From Platerodrilus igneus (lineage: Eukaryota; Arthropoda; Insecta; Coleoptera; Lycidae): 64,000 bases of DNA. This document shows, in pieces, positions 22,850-34,889 of this stretch. Below the pieces are notes generated by a model that saw nothing but the letters and a program-made list of their open reading frames with translations, did not search any database and was not told where the DNA came from. The position numbers and the translations under genes are program-made. The first letter of the stretch is position 1. Every line of letters begins with the position of its first letter. The stretch is taken from the NCBI GenBank assembly GCA_036346225.1, contig JARFIW010001345.1:717645-781644 (forward strand). The letters run 5' to 3'.

Positions 22850-23016
22850 TCGAAATTTGCCTAACACATATCTGCCAAACCCAAGAATGCCGGAATACGT
22901 ATCAGGCAAAGTTCGTAATACGAAATAATTTCGTACTTTGCCTGAAGGACTCCCGCAAGGCGCTGTTTGCCTAGGCAAATTTAAGCTTACCGACACAACG
23001 GGCTTTACCGTTAACA
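22850..23016 (-). repeat. Ginger right terminal inverted repeat
   Basis: Inverted match of 21030-21196, ending cgttaaca; followed by tata (23017-23020). Confidence 0.82.
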
Positions 23017-23020
23017 TATA

Positions 23021-23621
23021 CATTAGTCGTGTTTGTTGGCAAGTTCTATGGAGACACCCACCAATGGAGCAATAACCGCATTCGCTGTTTTTGCAGCTGC
23101 TCGAATTATTTTATACTCTCCTCGCCAACCATTAACAAAACCGTGAAATGATAAACGTAAACCAAATTTAAAGGCAAAATGAAATATGGACACAGTGTCT
23201 CCTCCAAACTTTCCAATTTAAGTCGTGTTTATGTTTTCGCAACTTTGATGGAGTTTTGTGAAGAAAAAATAGAACAATCTGAGGAGCCACAGCAACAGCG
23301 AAGCTGGTCATTGGTTGTTCTTTCTTTACAATTGCTAACAAACAACAGTTATATAATTCATCTAAGTCTAAAAATGAACTACATGGATCCTCAATAATGT
23401 CAATAGCAGCATTGGTTGTTGAATTTAGCAAAGATTTCCAAAACTATATTTGATATTGTTTTATCACTAACGTCGATTCTAACAGCCATTGTGTATAATA
23501 AAATAGTATCCTCCTTCAATGACCATTGCAAGCAATTTCAAATTTCTCCAGAGGGTAATATGGTCGATGCGTATTTGAAAATTCTACTGAACAGGAGTAA
23601 AAACGATAAATCAATAAGGGT
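23021..23621. other. Unassigned sequence with a possible coding fragment
   Basis: A minus-strand frame of 87 codons (23168-23431), containing DLDELYNCCLLAIVKKEQ, has protein-like composition, but I do not recognise a family. Codon context and length do not establish it as a gene. Confidence 0.3.
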
Positions 23622-23815
23622 GTATATATATATATATATTGCTGTGATAAGAGGGTTGTTTAGGGGTATATTGTATCATAATGGTCACACAACACATGTA
23701 AATAGTACTAGATGTTAGAAAACTACATTTATTAATCATGAAAATTACGCAATTCGCATATTATGCAAAGAGCAAACATTTAACACCCTGTATAAGGATC
23801 ATAAATAAGTTTAGT
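23622..23815 (+). repeat. Unnamed repeat, left copy of an inverted pair
   Basis: Begins with a short (TA)n run, then ttgctgtgataag, ggttgttta and, about 150 bp on, aacaccctgta and ataagtttag. The same landmarks in the same order and spacing occur in inverted orientation at 34302-34493 (about 60-65 percent identity by eye). Confidence 0.75.
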
Positions 23816-24640
23816 TAATGCCTGAAAGCATGTCCTTTAACAATAAAAACACATTCAGCAAGAGAAATAACTATACACGCAAAAAGCAATCTTAAATTGT
23901 AAACAGATACGCATGAAAAATACGGTAAAAGCTAGAAAATCATAACGCAATTTCTATTAAAATTAAACATGCGATAATGAAAGAAGATAGTAAAGTGTTC
24001 TGATAATAAATGCACCTTTCGAAGGAAATAAGTTTTGCAAACGTAGGAGGTAAACAGAAATATGTTAATTTACGTCATTTCTTCTACGCGATTTTCTGCA
24101 TGAATTTTATACAATACCCAAAGAATTTTCTAGACAAACAAAAGCCATACGTTAAAATTGCGTGCCAAGGCGAATTAAAATTTCCTGTAATAACATCAAA
24201 ACAAACGGTCAAGGATCAATACATAATAGAAATCCTAGCAGACTACGTCACCAAAAAATTATTCCCGGCGAGTTACTATCAGAAATATACATGTAAAAGC
24301 ACAAAAAATTTCAAAACATCCTATAGTTCGTTGTAAACTTTGAACAAACAATACCGATAACCAATGAATTTTAGATAGGGAAGTGCTTATATAACAGGCG
24401 ATTTTGATAAGCAGGCAGTACTCATTCAAACTTAAAACAGTTTACGTCGCTTACAGTACAAATGAGTAAAATTGAATAATTAAATATTTGTGAACGCGAT
24501 GTTAAAAATTTGAAAGTTAAAATTAGTAAAAAATACATAATACAAGTTTGCCGTTTGCTGGAAAACGTGAGTAGAAGTTTATTAACTAATTAATATTAAA
24601 TATTTGTAATGTAGAGCTCTAAGTGACTCAAAGGGACAAA
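23816..24640. other. Unassigned sequence
   Basis: A plus-strand frame at 24010-24336 (108 codons, containing KQKYVNLRHFFYAIF) is not recognised. Nothing else is supported. Confidence 0.35.
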
Positions 24641-24745
24641 TCTAAGTAAATCTCAGCAAATCTAAGAAACTCTAAGAAACTCTATGCAAATCTAAGCAAC
24701 TCTAAGAAATAAAGGGGTAAATCTAAGAAAATCTAAAAACACATT
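24641..24745 (+). repeat. Approximately 10-bp tandem repeat (aaatctaag type)
   Basis: About ten degenerate units alternating aaatctaag and aactctaag words. Confidence 0.75.
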
Positions 24746-25459
24746 GGGTATATTGAAACTACTGAATAAACGGGATAAAATTTGGAAACGATATAAGTTG
24801 ATAATATTGGAAAGAAGTCTGAATAAAATTATTGGTTTAAATCCACATGAAGGAGCACAAAACAGAGTATTGTTTTAAGAATTGAATGAAGCAACTCAAT
24901 TAAAAGTAATCAAGGGATGCTGATCCACTGCACGCAGTAGCAGATCCAGGGAGAACAAAAAAAGACGCACCAGGAAAACTACAGGTCAAAGCTATCTAGC
25001 ATAAGGCATTATTTTCTTTTTATTTTAAACATTGACTATATTTTATTATACCTGAATATTTTGTAAAGAGTCGACAAAAATCTTTTTATACGTAAAAATT
25101 TACTTAAAAATGGCAAGGTCTTGAACGTTCAGAGATTTTCCAGTAAGATATAGTGTCATTTTTGCTGGCTTTAACTTAAGGAAAGGGAGCCATAATTTTA
25201 GGGTATAAACAATTTAAATATTATGATTATTTGATTCATGTGCTGATTTTGTCATATAATACAACATATTAAGCTGTGAAGTGTATATAATATTTTCTTT
25301 CTCATTATACAAACGTTAGTTGATTTAGTTTTTCTCATTTAAAGTAGGAAAAGTATTAGAAAAAGAGGAGTAAATTATTTGTTTGTTATCGTAGCGTTGT
25401 GCACTCTGTGTGAATTAGACTGAGCTAGCCGTGGCATAATTAAAATTAGGTTATTAAAA

Positions 25460-25496
<37 letters not shown>

Positions 25497-28400
25497 ACAT
25501 ATTGATTGCTTATTTCAATGACACAGAAGAACAAGACTGCAACTAGTTAGGTATACGTGCCACAACGTCACGTACTTTCGCATTAATCTTCTGTGAGTTC
25601 CGTAAGGATCTTGATATATTACACAAATATTCCTATAAAAGCGACAAAAGCTTGCAAGAGTAATTACACGATTCATTAACCTTAAAGGGTTCTGAAACTA
25701 ATGTCTCTTCTGAGTATGTACTTTCAGTATACGATGAAACAACACGAAAAGCAGGACACATAAATACTACAATAGCTGTCACTGTGTTTGATGATTACCA
25801 TTATGGAAATCCCTGTATCTGAACATCCACCACACTATGAAATAATTATACTGCAGTTTTCTATCGAGCTCTAGTACGTGGAGTATATTTTTCAAAGAAA
25901 GACGGATATGTAACGTCAGAGCTTTGTTTCTGCATACCAACAATATGTCTCTTTGCAGAAAGCGACGCTAATAGACAGTGAGGAGTGTCATTTGTCAGCA
26001 AAATACCCTACAGTTGCCATTAGTGAGAAAGAGTTTTTCGTCGAATTACTAATTCAATAACGCTAGTTGTTAATGTTTTTCTTAAGTTACAAATAGAAAT
26101 CCTGTGTCGGCTATAGGGTTCAACACAGTACTGAAATAACAATAGGTGCTGTCTTTTTATTTTGAACAAATCGGAAGTCAACTCCCTTTGAAAATTTCTA
26201 AATTTTATTCATAACGTTCATTACAAAAAAGCTTGGTTGGTATTACTTGAAAACAGGCCAACATTTGCATAACTTAATTAGATCCCAAAGCACAAAATTA
26301 TTTTGCATTGTCATAGAACTCCGAAATAGATATGCGAATCTACGAGCTTTAGGATCCTTTGAAGTTATCTAGAATTAAATATTAGATTTATTCGCATCCA
26401 GATCCAAGCCGTGAAGTTTCTTAAACTTCAAACCAACTACCTAGTTTTTAGCAAAAATATATCAATAATATTGTAGCTTAAGTATGGGATGTATCTAAGA
26501 TACTAAAAAAATTTTTAGCGTTATATAAAATGCGTAAAATATATACTTCTCAATGTTAAATAATTTAAATTCTTTGTTGGGTTAGTGAAGTTGAACCACG
26601 AAAATGTAGACTTCCCACAATTGTGTAATAAGAACATACGTATAATTAGTGAGATTAATTACAAATTGATAAAGGCTTAACTAACCTCTTCTTTAGCACC
26701 TGCTTGTGGATGATATAATTTTATCCATCGCTTTAAATTAATTAAGCTTTCAAAGTTGCAACTATTTCATGTATTTAAACCTTTTTTAGTACTTTCAATT
26801 TTTTCACGTCCCTCAACATTAATTCGTATGTAAAGGGTGACTGAGCAAACAACTTTTAACACGTGGATTTTTAAATAGTCTGTGAAAGAAGACGTTATTG
26901 TAAAGAATATGGTTTAGTTTTCTTCAATGGCCATAGAGTTCTATACTATTTAGTTACTATTCTTTTAAACTATGCATTTGTGTAGGATCAATAGCTGAAT
27001 TTTGTCGTTGCCATTGCCTCCTGTGTCACACTTAGGGGTCCAAATATTTGTGACCAGTGATCTATTGTAGTACCTGCTTAAGCATCACACCATAAAACAC
27101 CATTAATTTCCATATACTTTCCACTAGTATGTACTACTTCAATGATAGGAAACAATATCGGATAGTTTCGAGTCAATCCACAACGATTTCGCATGTATAA
27201 CTTCTTAGAAGTTTCTAGGATAACATTTTGCTTGGTAAACGGTAATGGTCCTATCGATTTCGGTTTTAGTATCAATATGGGAATGAGCTGAGCATGCACC
27301 TTTAAATTTAACATCATCTGTATGGCAAGTTATATAGCGTCATTTATTGTGTAAACAAAATAAAGTATAAGTCTTAATATAAATTTAGTTAACCTTTGTA
27401 AACATTTGGAGCTGTGTGAAAGTTCACTTTTTATACCCACAAGTTATTTAAAAATTCAAATTCTATCCGCTATAATAAATATTATATTACTGTTGTTGTA
27501 ATACAAACGCAATGTATTTGCAAAGTTGAATAATTTAAGGGACCCTATACGCACTCTGGAGGTTCAATGTTGACTGCTATTATGGGAAATAAGCTCTCTT
27601 TAACAATTGCCGGTTTAAAAAATGCTGAGATAGGCAAGTGCATGCTTGAAGATTAACGAGAAGGGAGGGATCGAGATGGCACGTGCCAAGCAACCAGATG
27701 TCCGTTTGTAAACCTTGTATTTTTCGTAAAAATTGCAGACATAAAGGAAGCTATCTAACTATTTGTACACTCATGTATCAATTACCTACGACGATAATAG
27801 TTTATACTATTATTTTTCGTCTCTGTTCAAGAATATCTGTACTACAACTGCAGATGGATAACCAGTGTTCAAGGAAGTTGCAACTTTGATCTTTGTGTAT
27901 CTAAAGTTTGTTAAATATATTGCTGTGAATTTGTAGTTATATGCACCCAGTACGTTCGGCGCCAATAAAACGTGCTTTATAAAAAAATGATCACGTGTGA
28001 ATTATTACCTAAAGATGCCCGTATTATATTGCTAGCTTGGATCTAAAAAATCAACAAAATTTCAACATCAAAATTATAATTACACAAATATATATTAACA
28101 AACAAAATAATAATAATAATAGCGCCATCCACAAACATCTTTTTGCAACACTCATTATACAAAAAATTACTTACACACAAGCATTAAAATCTGCGTATGC
28201 AATTTAAATTACAACTCTTAGTTGATCTTTAAACACATTCTCGGCTGGATCCTTTATAAACAGTGCATTAATGAGAGCATGACAAACCATTCGAGAATGA
28301 CCTCGATGCAATTATATCCCCACCCCCACCCCCTAAACAGTGAAGAGATTGTTAGGTCATTAGCTACTCTACTTAATTATGGTTACTAAAAATGAATGTA

Positions 28401-28879
28401 AAGTCTTGCTTGTTATCACGGTTATCTTATCTAATTTATGATCTTTACAAGTTTAATCGCATTCTACGGCATGTTTTTATTCATACTGCTTTATAATAGA
28501 GATATCTCTCTGGCATCTGTGATTTATGGGTTTTATCATTACTACCGAATGAAACTATTAGATTTTACGTTTCTCATTAAAATAGTAAGAAATCTCCATA
28601 AAATAAATGCATCTTGCAGAAGTGAAGTTGTAAAATGACGTTTTTAGTAGAAGTTCTTTACTAGGCAACGCGTTATTAAATGGTATTTACTACTTTTGAA
28701 GACGGCAAATATTTACATATTAGAAGCGGATTTATTATCAGTGGATGATTTGTATTTTCGCCGAATTCTTACCTTACGTATTACATTATTTAAAGATTCC
28801 ATTATGCTAAGTTTATCGTACTACAAAATAGTACACAGTGTATTTCTTCACAGAAATTAAGTATTCTATTTCATTTATA
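24746..28879. other. Unassigned AT-rich tract
   Basis: About 4 kb without a supported gene. It includes the (TA)n run at 25463-25492 and a short (ATA)n near 28105. Small frames at 27078-27317 (minus) and 28438-28638 (plus) match nothing I recognise. Confidence 0.4.
25463..25492. repeat. (TA)n microsatellite
   Basis: About 15 uninterrupted TA units. Confidence 0.95.
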
Positions 28880-29399
28880 ACTTTACTTGGACATTTAACA
28901 ACAATTCTTTCTTTTTCTACATTTTCCTCTAATTCTCTTTTAAAATAATTCTTTTTTATACTCTTAACCCCTCATCCTCTTTCATTACACTAATTTCTTT
29001 CTTTTTCTTCCAATTGTTCCTTACATTCGCATATTTAAATGAATGTTTCAACAAACCAAAAGCCACTCCATATTTATGCATACGTCATTTCACATAATGA
29101 TTTGATTGTCTAATCGCAATTATCCCAAACGAATTATTAAATTCTACTTTTTAAATTATTTCATCATTATTTAATATCTTACTACGTTTATTTATTTTAT
29201 TGTTAAAAGCTGCATTCACAGAAAGTTTCTTGATTTCCTTTCAACATCTACAATTATACTATTTTCATCAGTTTCATATATTATCTTCATCTCTTCAACA
29301 TCATTTTCTGTTTCCAATAATTCTGTCTTTTTCTCTAAAAACGATACAACTTATCTTCTAACTTCACCAGGACACTTAATACTTAAACTTATATCTCCT
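28880..29399 (-). pseudogene. Degraded continuation of Ty3/gypsy-type polyprotein
   Basis: The plus strand is pyrimidine-rich. Read on the minus strand below the protease, the frame continues as EKKTELLETENDVEEMKIIYE with stops and then decays. The RT, RNase H and integrase that should follow are not recognisable before the repeat-poor tract at 28.8 kb. Confidence 0.4.
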
Positions 29400-29840
29400 T
29401 AATCTTCCATCTCCTGCTCAAATTAATTCACATTCTTACAATCTTTTTGTACTTCTATATGGACATCTGCGTTCCATTTAATCCTCTTATCTCCCATAAT
29501 TATCACTGTATTCTCGGTATCTATTATATCTTTCATCTTACTTATACAATCCATTCCCAGAATGGCATCAACTTCTAACCCTGGCACTATCAGAAACTCT
29601 TGCTCGACCTCCATCTTTCCCAACGTAACTTTCAGAATTATGATACTCTTGATAACTGCGAACTTCTTATTATTCGGCGATACTAAATTATTTCTTTTAT
29701 TAGGGATAACTTTCTGCATTAGCTCCTCTGAATGATCTTTCATAAAACCTTCACTTACTAATGCTGCTTAGGTTCCTGTATCTACCAGTAATTTTATCTC
29801 TTTGCTCTTTACTTGCAATTTTATTATAGATAGTATATCA
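29400..29840 (-). pseudogene. Ty3/gypsy-type retrotransposon aspartic protease
   Basis: On the minus strand the active-site region reads LLVDTGT at about 29790-29810 and is followed at once by an in-frame TAA, then AALVSEGFMKDHSEEL. The downstream part keeps the second protease signature in VPGLEVDAILGMDCISKMKDIID (ILG.D pattern), near 29570-29510. The domain cuts the Gag-Pol precursor in intact elements. This copy is inactivated by the stop next to the catalytic loop. Confidence 0.78.
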
Positions 29841-30500
29841 TTTTTTCATTAACTTTTTCTTCATTTTCCAACTTGAGTGTTATAAATTCACGCGCATATT
29901 CATATTTATTACTTTTTAAATTTTCGTCGTTTCATTTGTCTGCCTACTTGACATTCCAGGCTGATTAACTATTTCTGCATATGTCCTTCTATTATTGTTG
30001 CTACTAACTATGTAATTTCTGTGTACGTATGCGTTATTTTCTCTTCCTTGGGTAAATGTTCTATTCTCAATGGTTCGGAATTAATTATTCTCCCTTCCCC
30101 CGTCCCTCCTAATGGCATTTCCTCTATTCCAATAATTTCCTTAGCATATTTCCTCTTACAAATGGCCTGCCTTGATATCTCTCCTATCCATTATTCCTCT
30201 GGAATCTACATGTATTCATGGGCTGGTTTCTTAGCCTGGTCTCCATTGTCTTTGGTTGACCCATATTATCGTATCGTTGAAGATATTCTAAAAACACACC
30301 TCTATCAACAATATTTTGTAAGACTATGCATTGCCTTACTTTTGTTTCGCAGTGAGATGCTAAATATTTTATAATTTGCTTGTCCTCTAAAGGAGGGTTG
30401 TTGTTTGGCAACGCTAAATTTCTTAATCGCATACAACTCTCTTGTCATGTCTGAATCGCTACTACCTTTGCGCATTAATAAATTTTCTTTCACTTTCAAT
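29841..30500 (-). pseudogene. Ty3/gypsy-type gag remnant
   Basis: Upstream of the protease on the same strand, overlapping frames carry Gag-like pieces: a Lys/Arg-rich region with KVKENLLMRKGSSDSDMTRE near 30499, KQIIKYLASHCETKVRQCI near 30370, and an Arg/Gln/Asn-rich nucleocapsid-like stretch (RLRNQPMNTCRFQRNNG) ending near 30184. No zinc knuckle is intact. The assignment rests on position next to the protease and on composition. Confidence 0.55.
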
Positions 30501-32289
30501 TGCTGGTTGTTTTGAGCACTGTGAAAATAAAATAAGTCCCCGTTACTTTGTACAACATAACCTGGTTATCTTTAAATTAATTATCCTTTTCTACCTGAAT
30601 AAATTTCAACTACATCTGAAGTCCCATAAAAATTTTCAGTTCACAAAATTTATAAAAATGTAAACACTCCAAGCACAAAAAGTTAAAAGAAACACCGCCA
30701 ATAATAACCACAAAAATGTTTTTATAAAATTTGTTACCTGGTAACTATTCTCCAGCAGGCATCCGCAACCAGCCCTTGAAGATGATGTCGTCTGGAACAG
30801 CTCTATTCCATGAAACAGCTCTCCAGTTGAATCACCATCACTCTCTGCTGTTACCTCAACTTCTCTCTTAATTTGCAATAAACCAGAAGCATCCAGTTTC
30901 CAAAATTTCCATACCATACTCCCATTTATAACAAACTATTCAATAATTGCCGCCTTCACCATTAACTTCCAAGTTTTAACAGTTTCTATACATTCCAAAA
31001 CCGAAATAGAATTCGCTTGTACTTACATACTTCATATATGCTTCGTTTAGAATTCTCGATTCATTCTCAAATTTTATCTAAGTTGACTTATCACTTCACA
31101 CCAACTTGTGTGTAATTACTATTAATTATATATAAATCACTTAATACTTTCACTAGAAGTAACTGCGTAGGCAAGTGAAGAACGTAAGAATAAGAGAGCT
31201 TTACCCTCCGCCGAGGTGGTAATATATGGTCCATGTACCCCCCTGTTTTCCAGGTTTTAGAACGTAGAACTATAACGAACTACAATATTTCTCCGTAAAA
31301 CACCAACCGTCCACTCGTTTCCCTTTATAACCGGCCAAACCATCGTTCATTCGCCAGAAAACTTCCAACGGCTCGCAGCTTTTCTTGAAATACACTGTAC
31401 AAACATCTAGAATTACTTGGAACACCTTCGCAAATAGTCAACTGTCGAGGATTTTCATCGAAAACTAGTCTTAACGAACTCCAATTCTAATAACATTCAC
31501 GCCCTCCAAACTAACAAAATACATTCCATCTTTCTTTCTCATATATATTGCCTGTTCTTACTTATGTTCCCTTCTTATAAAATCCCGACTTGTCCATCAC
31601 TCTACCTAACTTTGAAACTGTTGCGTGTATATCTATAACGTCCAATCACAAAGCGTCATTTCTCTCAAAGTTTCCGATCAATACCAACATTGTTCGTGTT
31701 GCCCTAACTACAGGCTATAGAACTGTCTTTGTTCACGTGTTTATTATGCAGTCTAACTGATACTTACACTTGCATCTTCGTCTTACATATACTTTATTAA
31801 CATCCTACTTTGTCTGCAATATTGATCCGTGTCTGCTTGTAACGTACATTTACATTCTGACAAGCTATTGATTTTCTTACCCCAACCAAACAAGCTCCTA
31901 TTTAACATGCTATATTTAAAAACGTTTCAAGTTTGCCCTTCAAAATGTTGATCCAATACAAAGCTTTTACTATTTGTCTTACACTATCTGAAATTAAAAT
32001 AAAAGCGGTATATACATCGTGTTATTTTCAACCTTAGTTTTGTACTCTATAAATACATGATGCTATCCCTAACTAAATAAAATGTAAAGCTGCTTACTAA
32101 ATTAAAATTAACCAAAACTAAGTTACCTTACATTGCTACCTTAAGTTGAATATGTGCAATCTTAATTGCCTAAAATACCTGAATACCTTCACGTAGATTG
32201 TGACTATACACCTTAGCTTGACCTATAAGCTTATGTATTTACAATTGATCTACAAATTACACGATATTATACATTATATATATGTATTT

Positions 32290-32290
<1 letters not shown>
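30501..32290. other. Unassigned; possible leader or LTR of the gypsy-type element
   Basis: A minus-strand frame (30917-30636) ends in a hydrophobic segment (FLWLLLAVFLLTFCAW) and contains a splice-donor-like ccag|gtaaca; its identity is unknown. Near 31328 the minus strand has a TATA-like ggttataaaggg, consistent with an LTR promoter, but no matching second LTR was found. Confidence 0.3.

Positions 32291-32330
<40 letters not shown>
32291..32330. repeat. (TA)n microsatellite
   Basis: About 19 uninterrupted TA units. Confidence 0.95.
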
Positions 32331-32332
<2 letters not shown>

Positions 32333-33370
32333 GGTAGTTAATTACACAAAGTAGGTTGATAAATACTGTCGTATTACAGTGAATAAGATGAAATAATAAT
32401 TTAGACTTTTATGCAAAGCCCAAATGATCATATATATTGCTATGATACTCTCTAAATTATCGTGCCCCTACGTTGTGCGCCTTATTAATTTTGCTATGAA
32501 CTGCCGGATTTATCGAACCCCTATGTTGGGCTGTTATATTATTTGCTATGTACTCTAAATTATTCGCGCTCCATCATTTGGACGACCATTTTAATATTTA
32601 CTATGAATAAACAAGATTGTAATTATCTCCTCCGACGTTGGTCCGTCTTATTAATGTTGCTATAAATTCCCTCCAGAAACTTAACTGAATTTTATCTTGA
32701 ACCAACCTTGTCAACCAATAACAAAACTCGGTACGTTACCGCCTTACCTGTTATCAATTTCCTATTCAACTCGTAGCTCCTCCATGAACTATTTAAATCT
32801 TATGACCTCGGCTAGCATTTATTTGGAATTATGAAATTCAGTTAATTTCGATTTTATATAATGAAACCAATATATTATGTGCAGCTTTTGTAAATTATTT
32901 GAAATACACTTTTCAATTAGTTAATATTGTAAATTTCATTTATTAAACATCATATCCTATTTACTCAAAACCCAAAGTCACCAAAAAAAAAACCTATTAT
33001 CCTTATCAACGAAGCGTAGAACGTTCTAAACCTGTTATCATCTTACTCACTTTATACTTATGCAACTTCTTTTGTTGACTTTTTCACATTCATATTATAT
33101 TAAGCAAATTCAATATTCAAAATAAAAAATATCTAGAAAAATAAAATGTGTTATAACTAAAAATCTGACCTGGTCTATTTTCTTCAGATCGACGCTTCCA
33201 TTTGAATAAAAATCATCTACCCCCAATTCAAGATTACATTTAAATTATTGCCATTACCCTATGTACTACCATTATTAATTTATGCACCCCAATTTATTGC
33301 CGTTTTATTTCAAACTTATTACTTCTTATCAATCAATTTCTTCAAACTTAGAATAGAATTCTTATTATCA
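32331..33370. other. Unassigned AT-rich sequence
   Basis: Three loosely similar blocks with the word tattaattttgctatgaa or relatives (near 32485, 32585 and 32650) hint at an old tandem array. Nothing coding is supported. Confidence 0.35.
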
Positions 33371-33562
33371 TTGTCCTCTGACTTGAAATCGTGGTTTATT
33401 TTCTTCTCTTACTCAAATTGTATTATTCTTCCCCCAGACTTAGAAATTGTGGTTTGTTTACCCCGGACATAGAAATCGTAGTCTATTTCCCCCAGACTTC
33501 GAAATTGTATTACTGTTCCCCCAGACTTCAAAATTGTATTACTGGTCCCCCAGACTTCAAAA
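33371..33562 (+). repeat. About 27-33-bp minisatellite, cccccagactt type
   Basis: Five to six degenerate units, each with a form of cccccagacttcaaaattgt followed by a T-rich spacer. The last three units are nearly identical and older units lie to the left. The small ORF across it (33391-33594) is a by-product of the repeat. Confidence 0.85.
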
Positions 33563-34207
33563 CCCTATTATTTTTATGTTTTAGTTTAAAATAAATTCAT
33601 TAAAATGTACTTACGTTTAATCGGCAATTATAGTTTTCATCTTGGCACTTATTTTATCTTTCACTTTTAAAATTATTACGTATTACTTTATTTCATAGCG
33701 GCGCACTTCGGCCTTTGTTGAGTTCAAAACTGACCTCGTTATCATGTGCCTGCTAATATATTATTCCGTTCCCACTCCGTCAGTGGGTATGGTCTAGAGC
33801 TCGTCGCTTATTTATGACCAATCAAATAATTACATTCAAAGTAGTTTCTGATGTAATTCTCCACGATTCCTAATAATTGTAACCTGCTTCCAGCTGTCTT
33901 CGTTATCAACATGCTGTGCTTTGATACATCTAATCGCTTTTCCATAAACAACTGATGCAATTCGACTTTTAATTTTCATATTTACATGTTATTCACGCAA
34001 TTTTTAATCTCCTTTCTTATCAAAAATGGTTAGCTATTTGCACGCATTTACCTATGCTACCTGAAGCTCTATTTCTATCTCCGTATTAATCTAATTGTTT
34101 AGTACTTTTTTGGATGCGTGTCTAATTACACTTTATCGTTTACTTATAAATATACGCGTGCTTCCACTGAAAAATATCATTACTTGCTTTACCTAAATTA
34201 ACTTAAC
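33563..34207. other. Unassigned sequence
   Basis: Nothing recognised. Confidence 0.4.
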
Positions 34208-34340
34208 TTTATCTACAGGGTATTAAATATTTACTATCTACTTATTGCATGTATTTCTCATTCCTACCCCAACTATGCGTCTTCCTATGTTTATTTGCGT
34301 CGCCTAAAACTATTTATACTTTATATACAGGGTGTTGACT
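34208..34340 (-). repeat. Roughly 111-bp direct repeat inside the right inverted copy
   Basis: ctttatctacagggtatt at 34208 and ctttatatacagggtgtt at 34319 begin two related blocks that continue with tactat and later tttctcat/tttctcaa. Confidence 0.6.
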
Positions 34341-34493
34341 GCTTACTATTTACAAACTATCTCCATTTCTCAATTCTTCACTAAATAAATGCAGTTTTCT
34401 GCTGCCTATGGTAATTTCTCATTTCTAAATGACCTTTACTATAAAGTACACCCTTAAACAACCCCTTATCACAGCAATAAATATATATATATA
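34302..34493 (-). repeat. Unnamed repeat, right copy of an inverted pair
   Basis: Inverted counterpart of 23622-23815, sharing cttatcacagcaa, the taaacaacccc region, cagggtgtt and the outer (TA)n run. It ends against the Penelope-like element's 3' end. Confidence 0.75.
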
Positions 34494-34581
34494 AAGCGAC
34501 GTTGATGGTAGTAATTTGTGGCATTGTCGTTCGTAACCATAGAACAACTATTGTGAAATAATTATTTATTGTAACATCTAT

Positions 34582-34609
34582 GTTTCGACTTATATAAAGT
34601 CTTTATCAA
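34582..34609 (-). ncRNA. Degenerate hammerhead-ribozyme-like motif
   Basis: On the minus strand the order is ttgataaa, then a gac/gtc stem around tttatataa, then gaaac. This follows the hammerhead core order (CUGANGA, stem II, GAAA) with substitutions at the first C and at the conserved G. Hammerhead ribozymes are known in Penelope-like elements, and the position in the 3' region fits. The substitutions make activity unlikely. Confidence 0.5.
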
Positions 34610-34889
34610 AATCTAAAATTTTAAAAATTAAGAGTGAAAACAAAGTCATTAACATAATTAAAATACAGAGACGTACACACAATTTGATGTTAATACATGG
34701 ACTGTTTGACAAATACACCGGGTGATAGATAGCAAACGGAAAACTTAATATACAACTATTACAAAGACATGAATGTGTTATGTGGATGTATTACAAATCC
34801 CTAAAACATGGTAAAATAAATTTAAAGACCCATTTAATTATAAAACCTAAGATACATGTTGGATCACATATATCTATTGAAACTATATA

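Larger units (their letters stand above)
21030..23016 (+). mobile_element. Ginger-like DNA transposon, complete 1,987 bp, inactive
   Basis: Long terminal inverted repeats: left 21030-21196, right about 22850-23016. Terminal tgttagcg pairs with cgttaaca, and matching internal blocks include the gttgtgccg region, ttcaggcaaag and tgtgttaggcaaa. Ginger elements start TGTNR and make 4-5 bp duplications; here TGTTA and a TATA duplication fit. The internal protein is a gypsy-type integrase, the hallmark of Ginger transposons. The coding region is broken. Confidence 0.85.

Noticed and set aside
30636..30917. Membrane protein gene (hydrophobic C-terminal segment)
   Set aside because: Short, no recognised family, sits in the probable leader of a gypsy-type remnant, and the hydrophobic stretch lies after a donor-like site.
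33371..33562. CRISPR-like array
   Set aside because: Units are degenerate and contiguous with no unique spacers, in a eukaryotic context; it is a minisatellite.
23622..34493. Maverick/Polinton with long terminal inverted repeats
   Set aside because: No integrase, protein-primed polymerase, ATPase or capsid genes are visible between the repeats; the interior has gypsy fragments and simple repeats.
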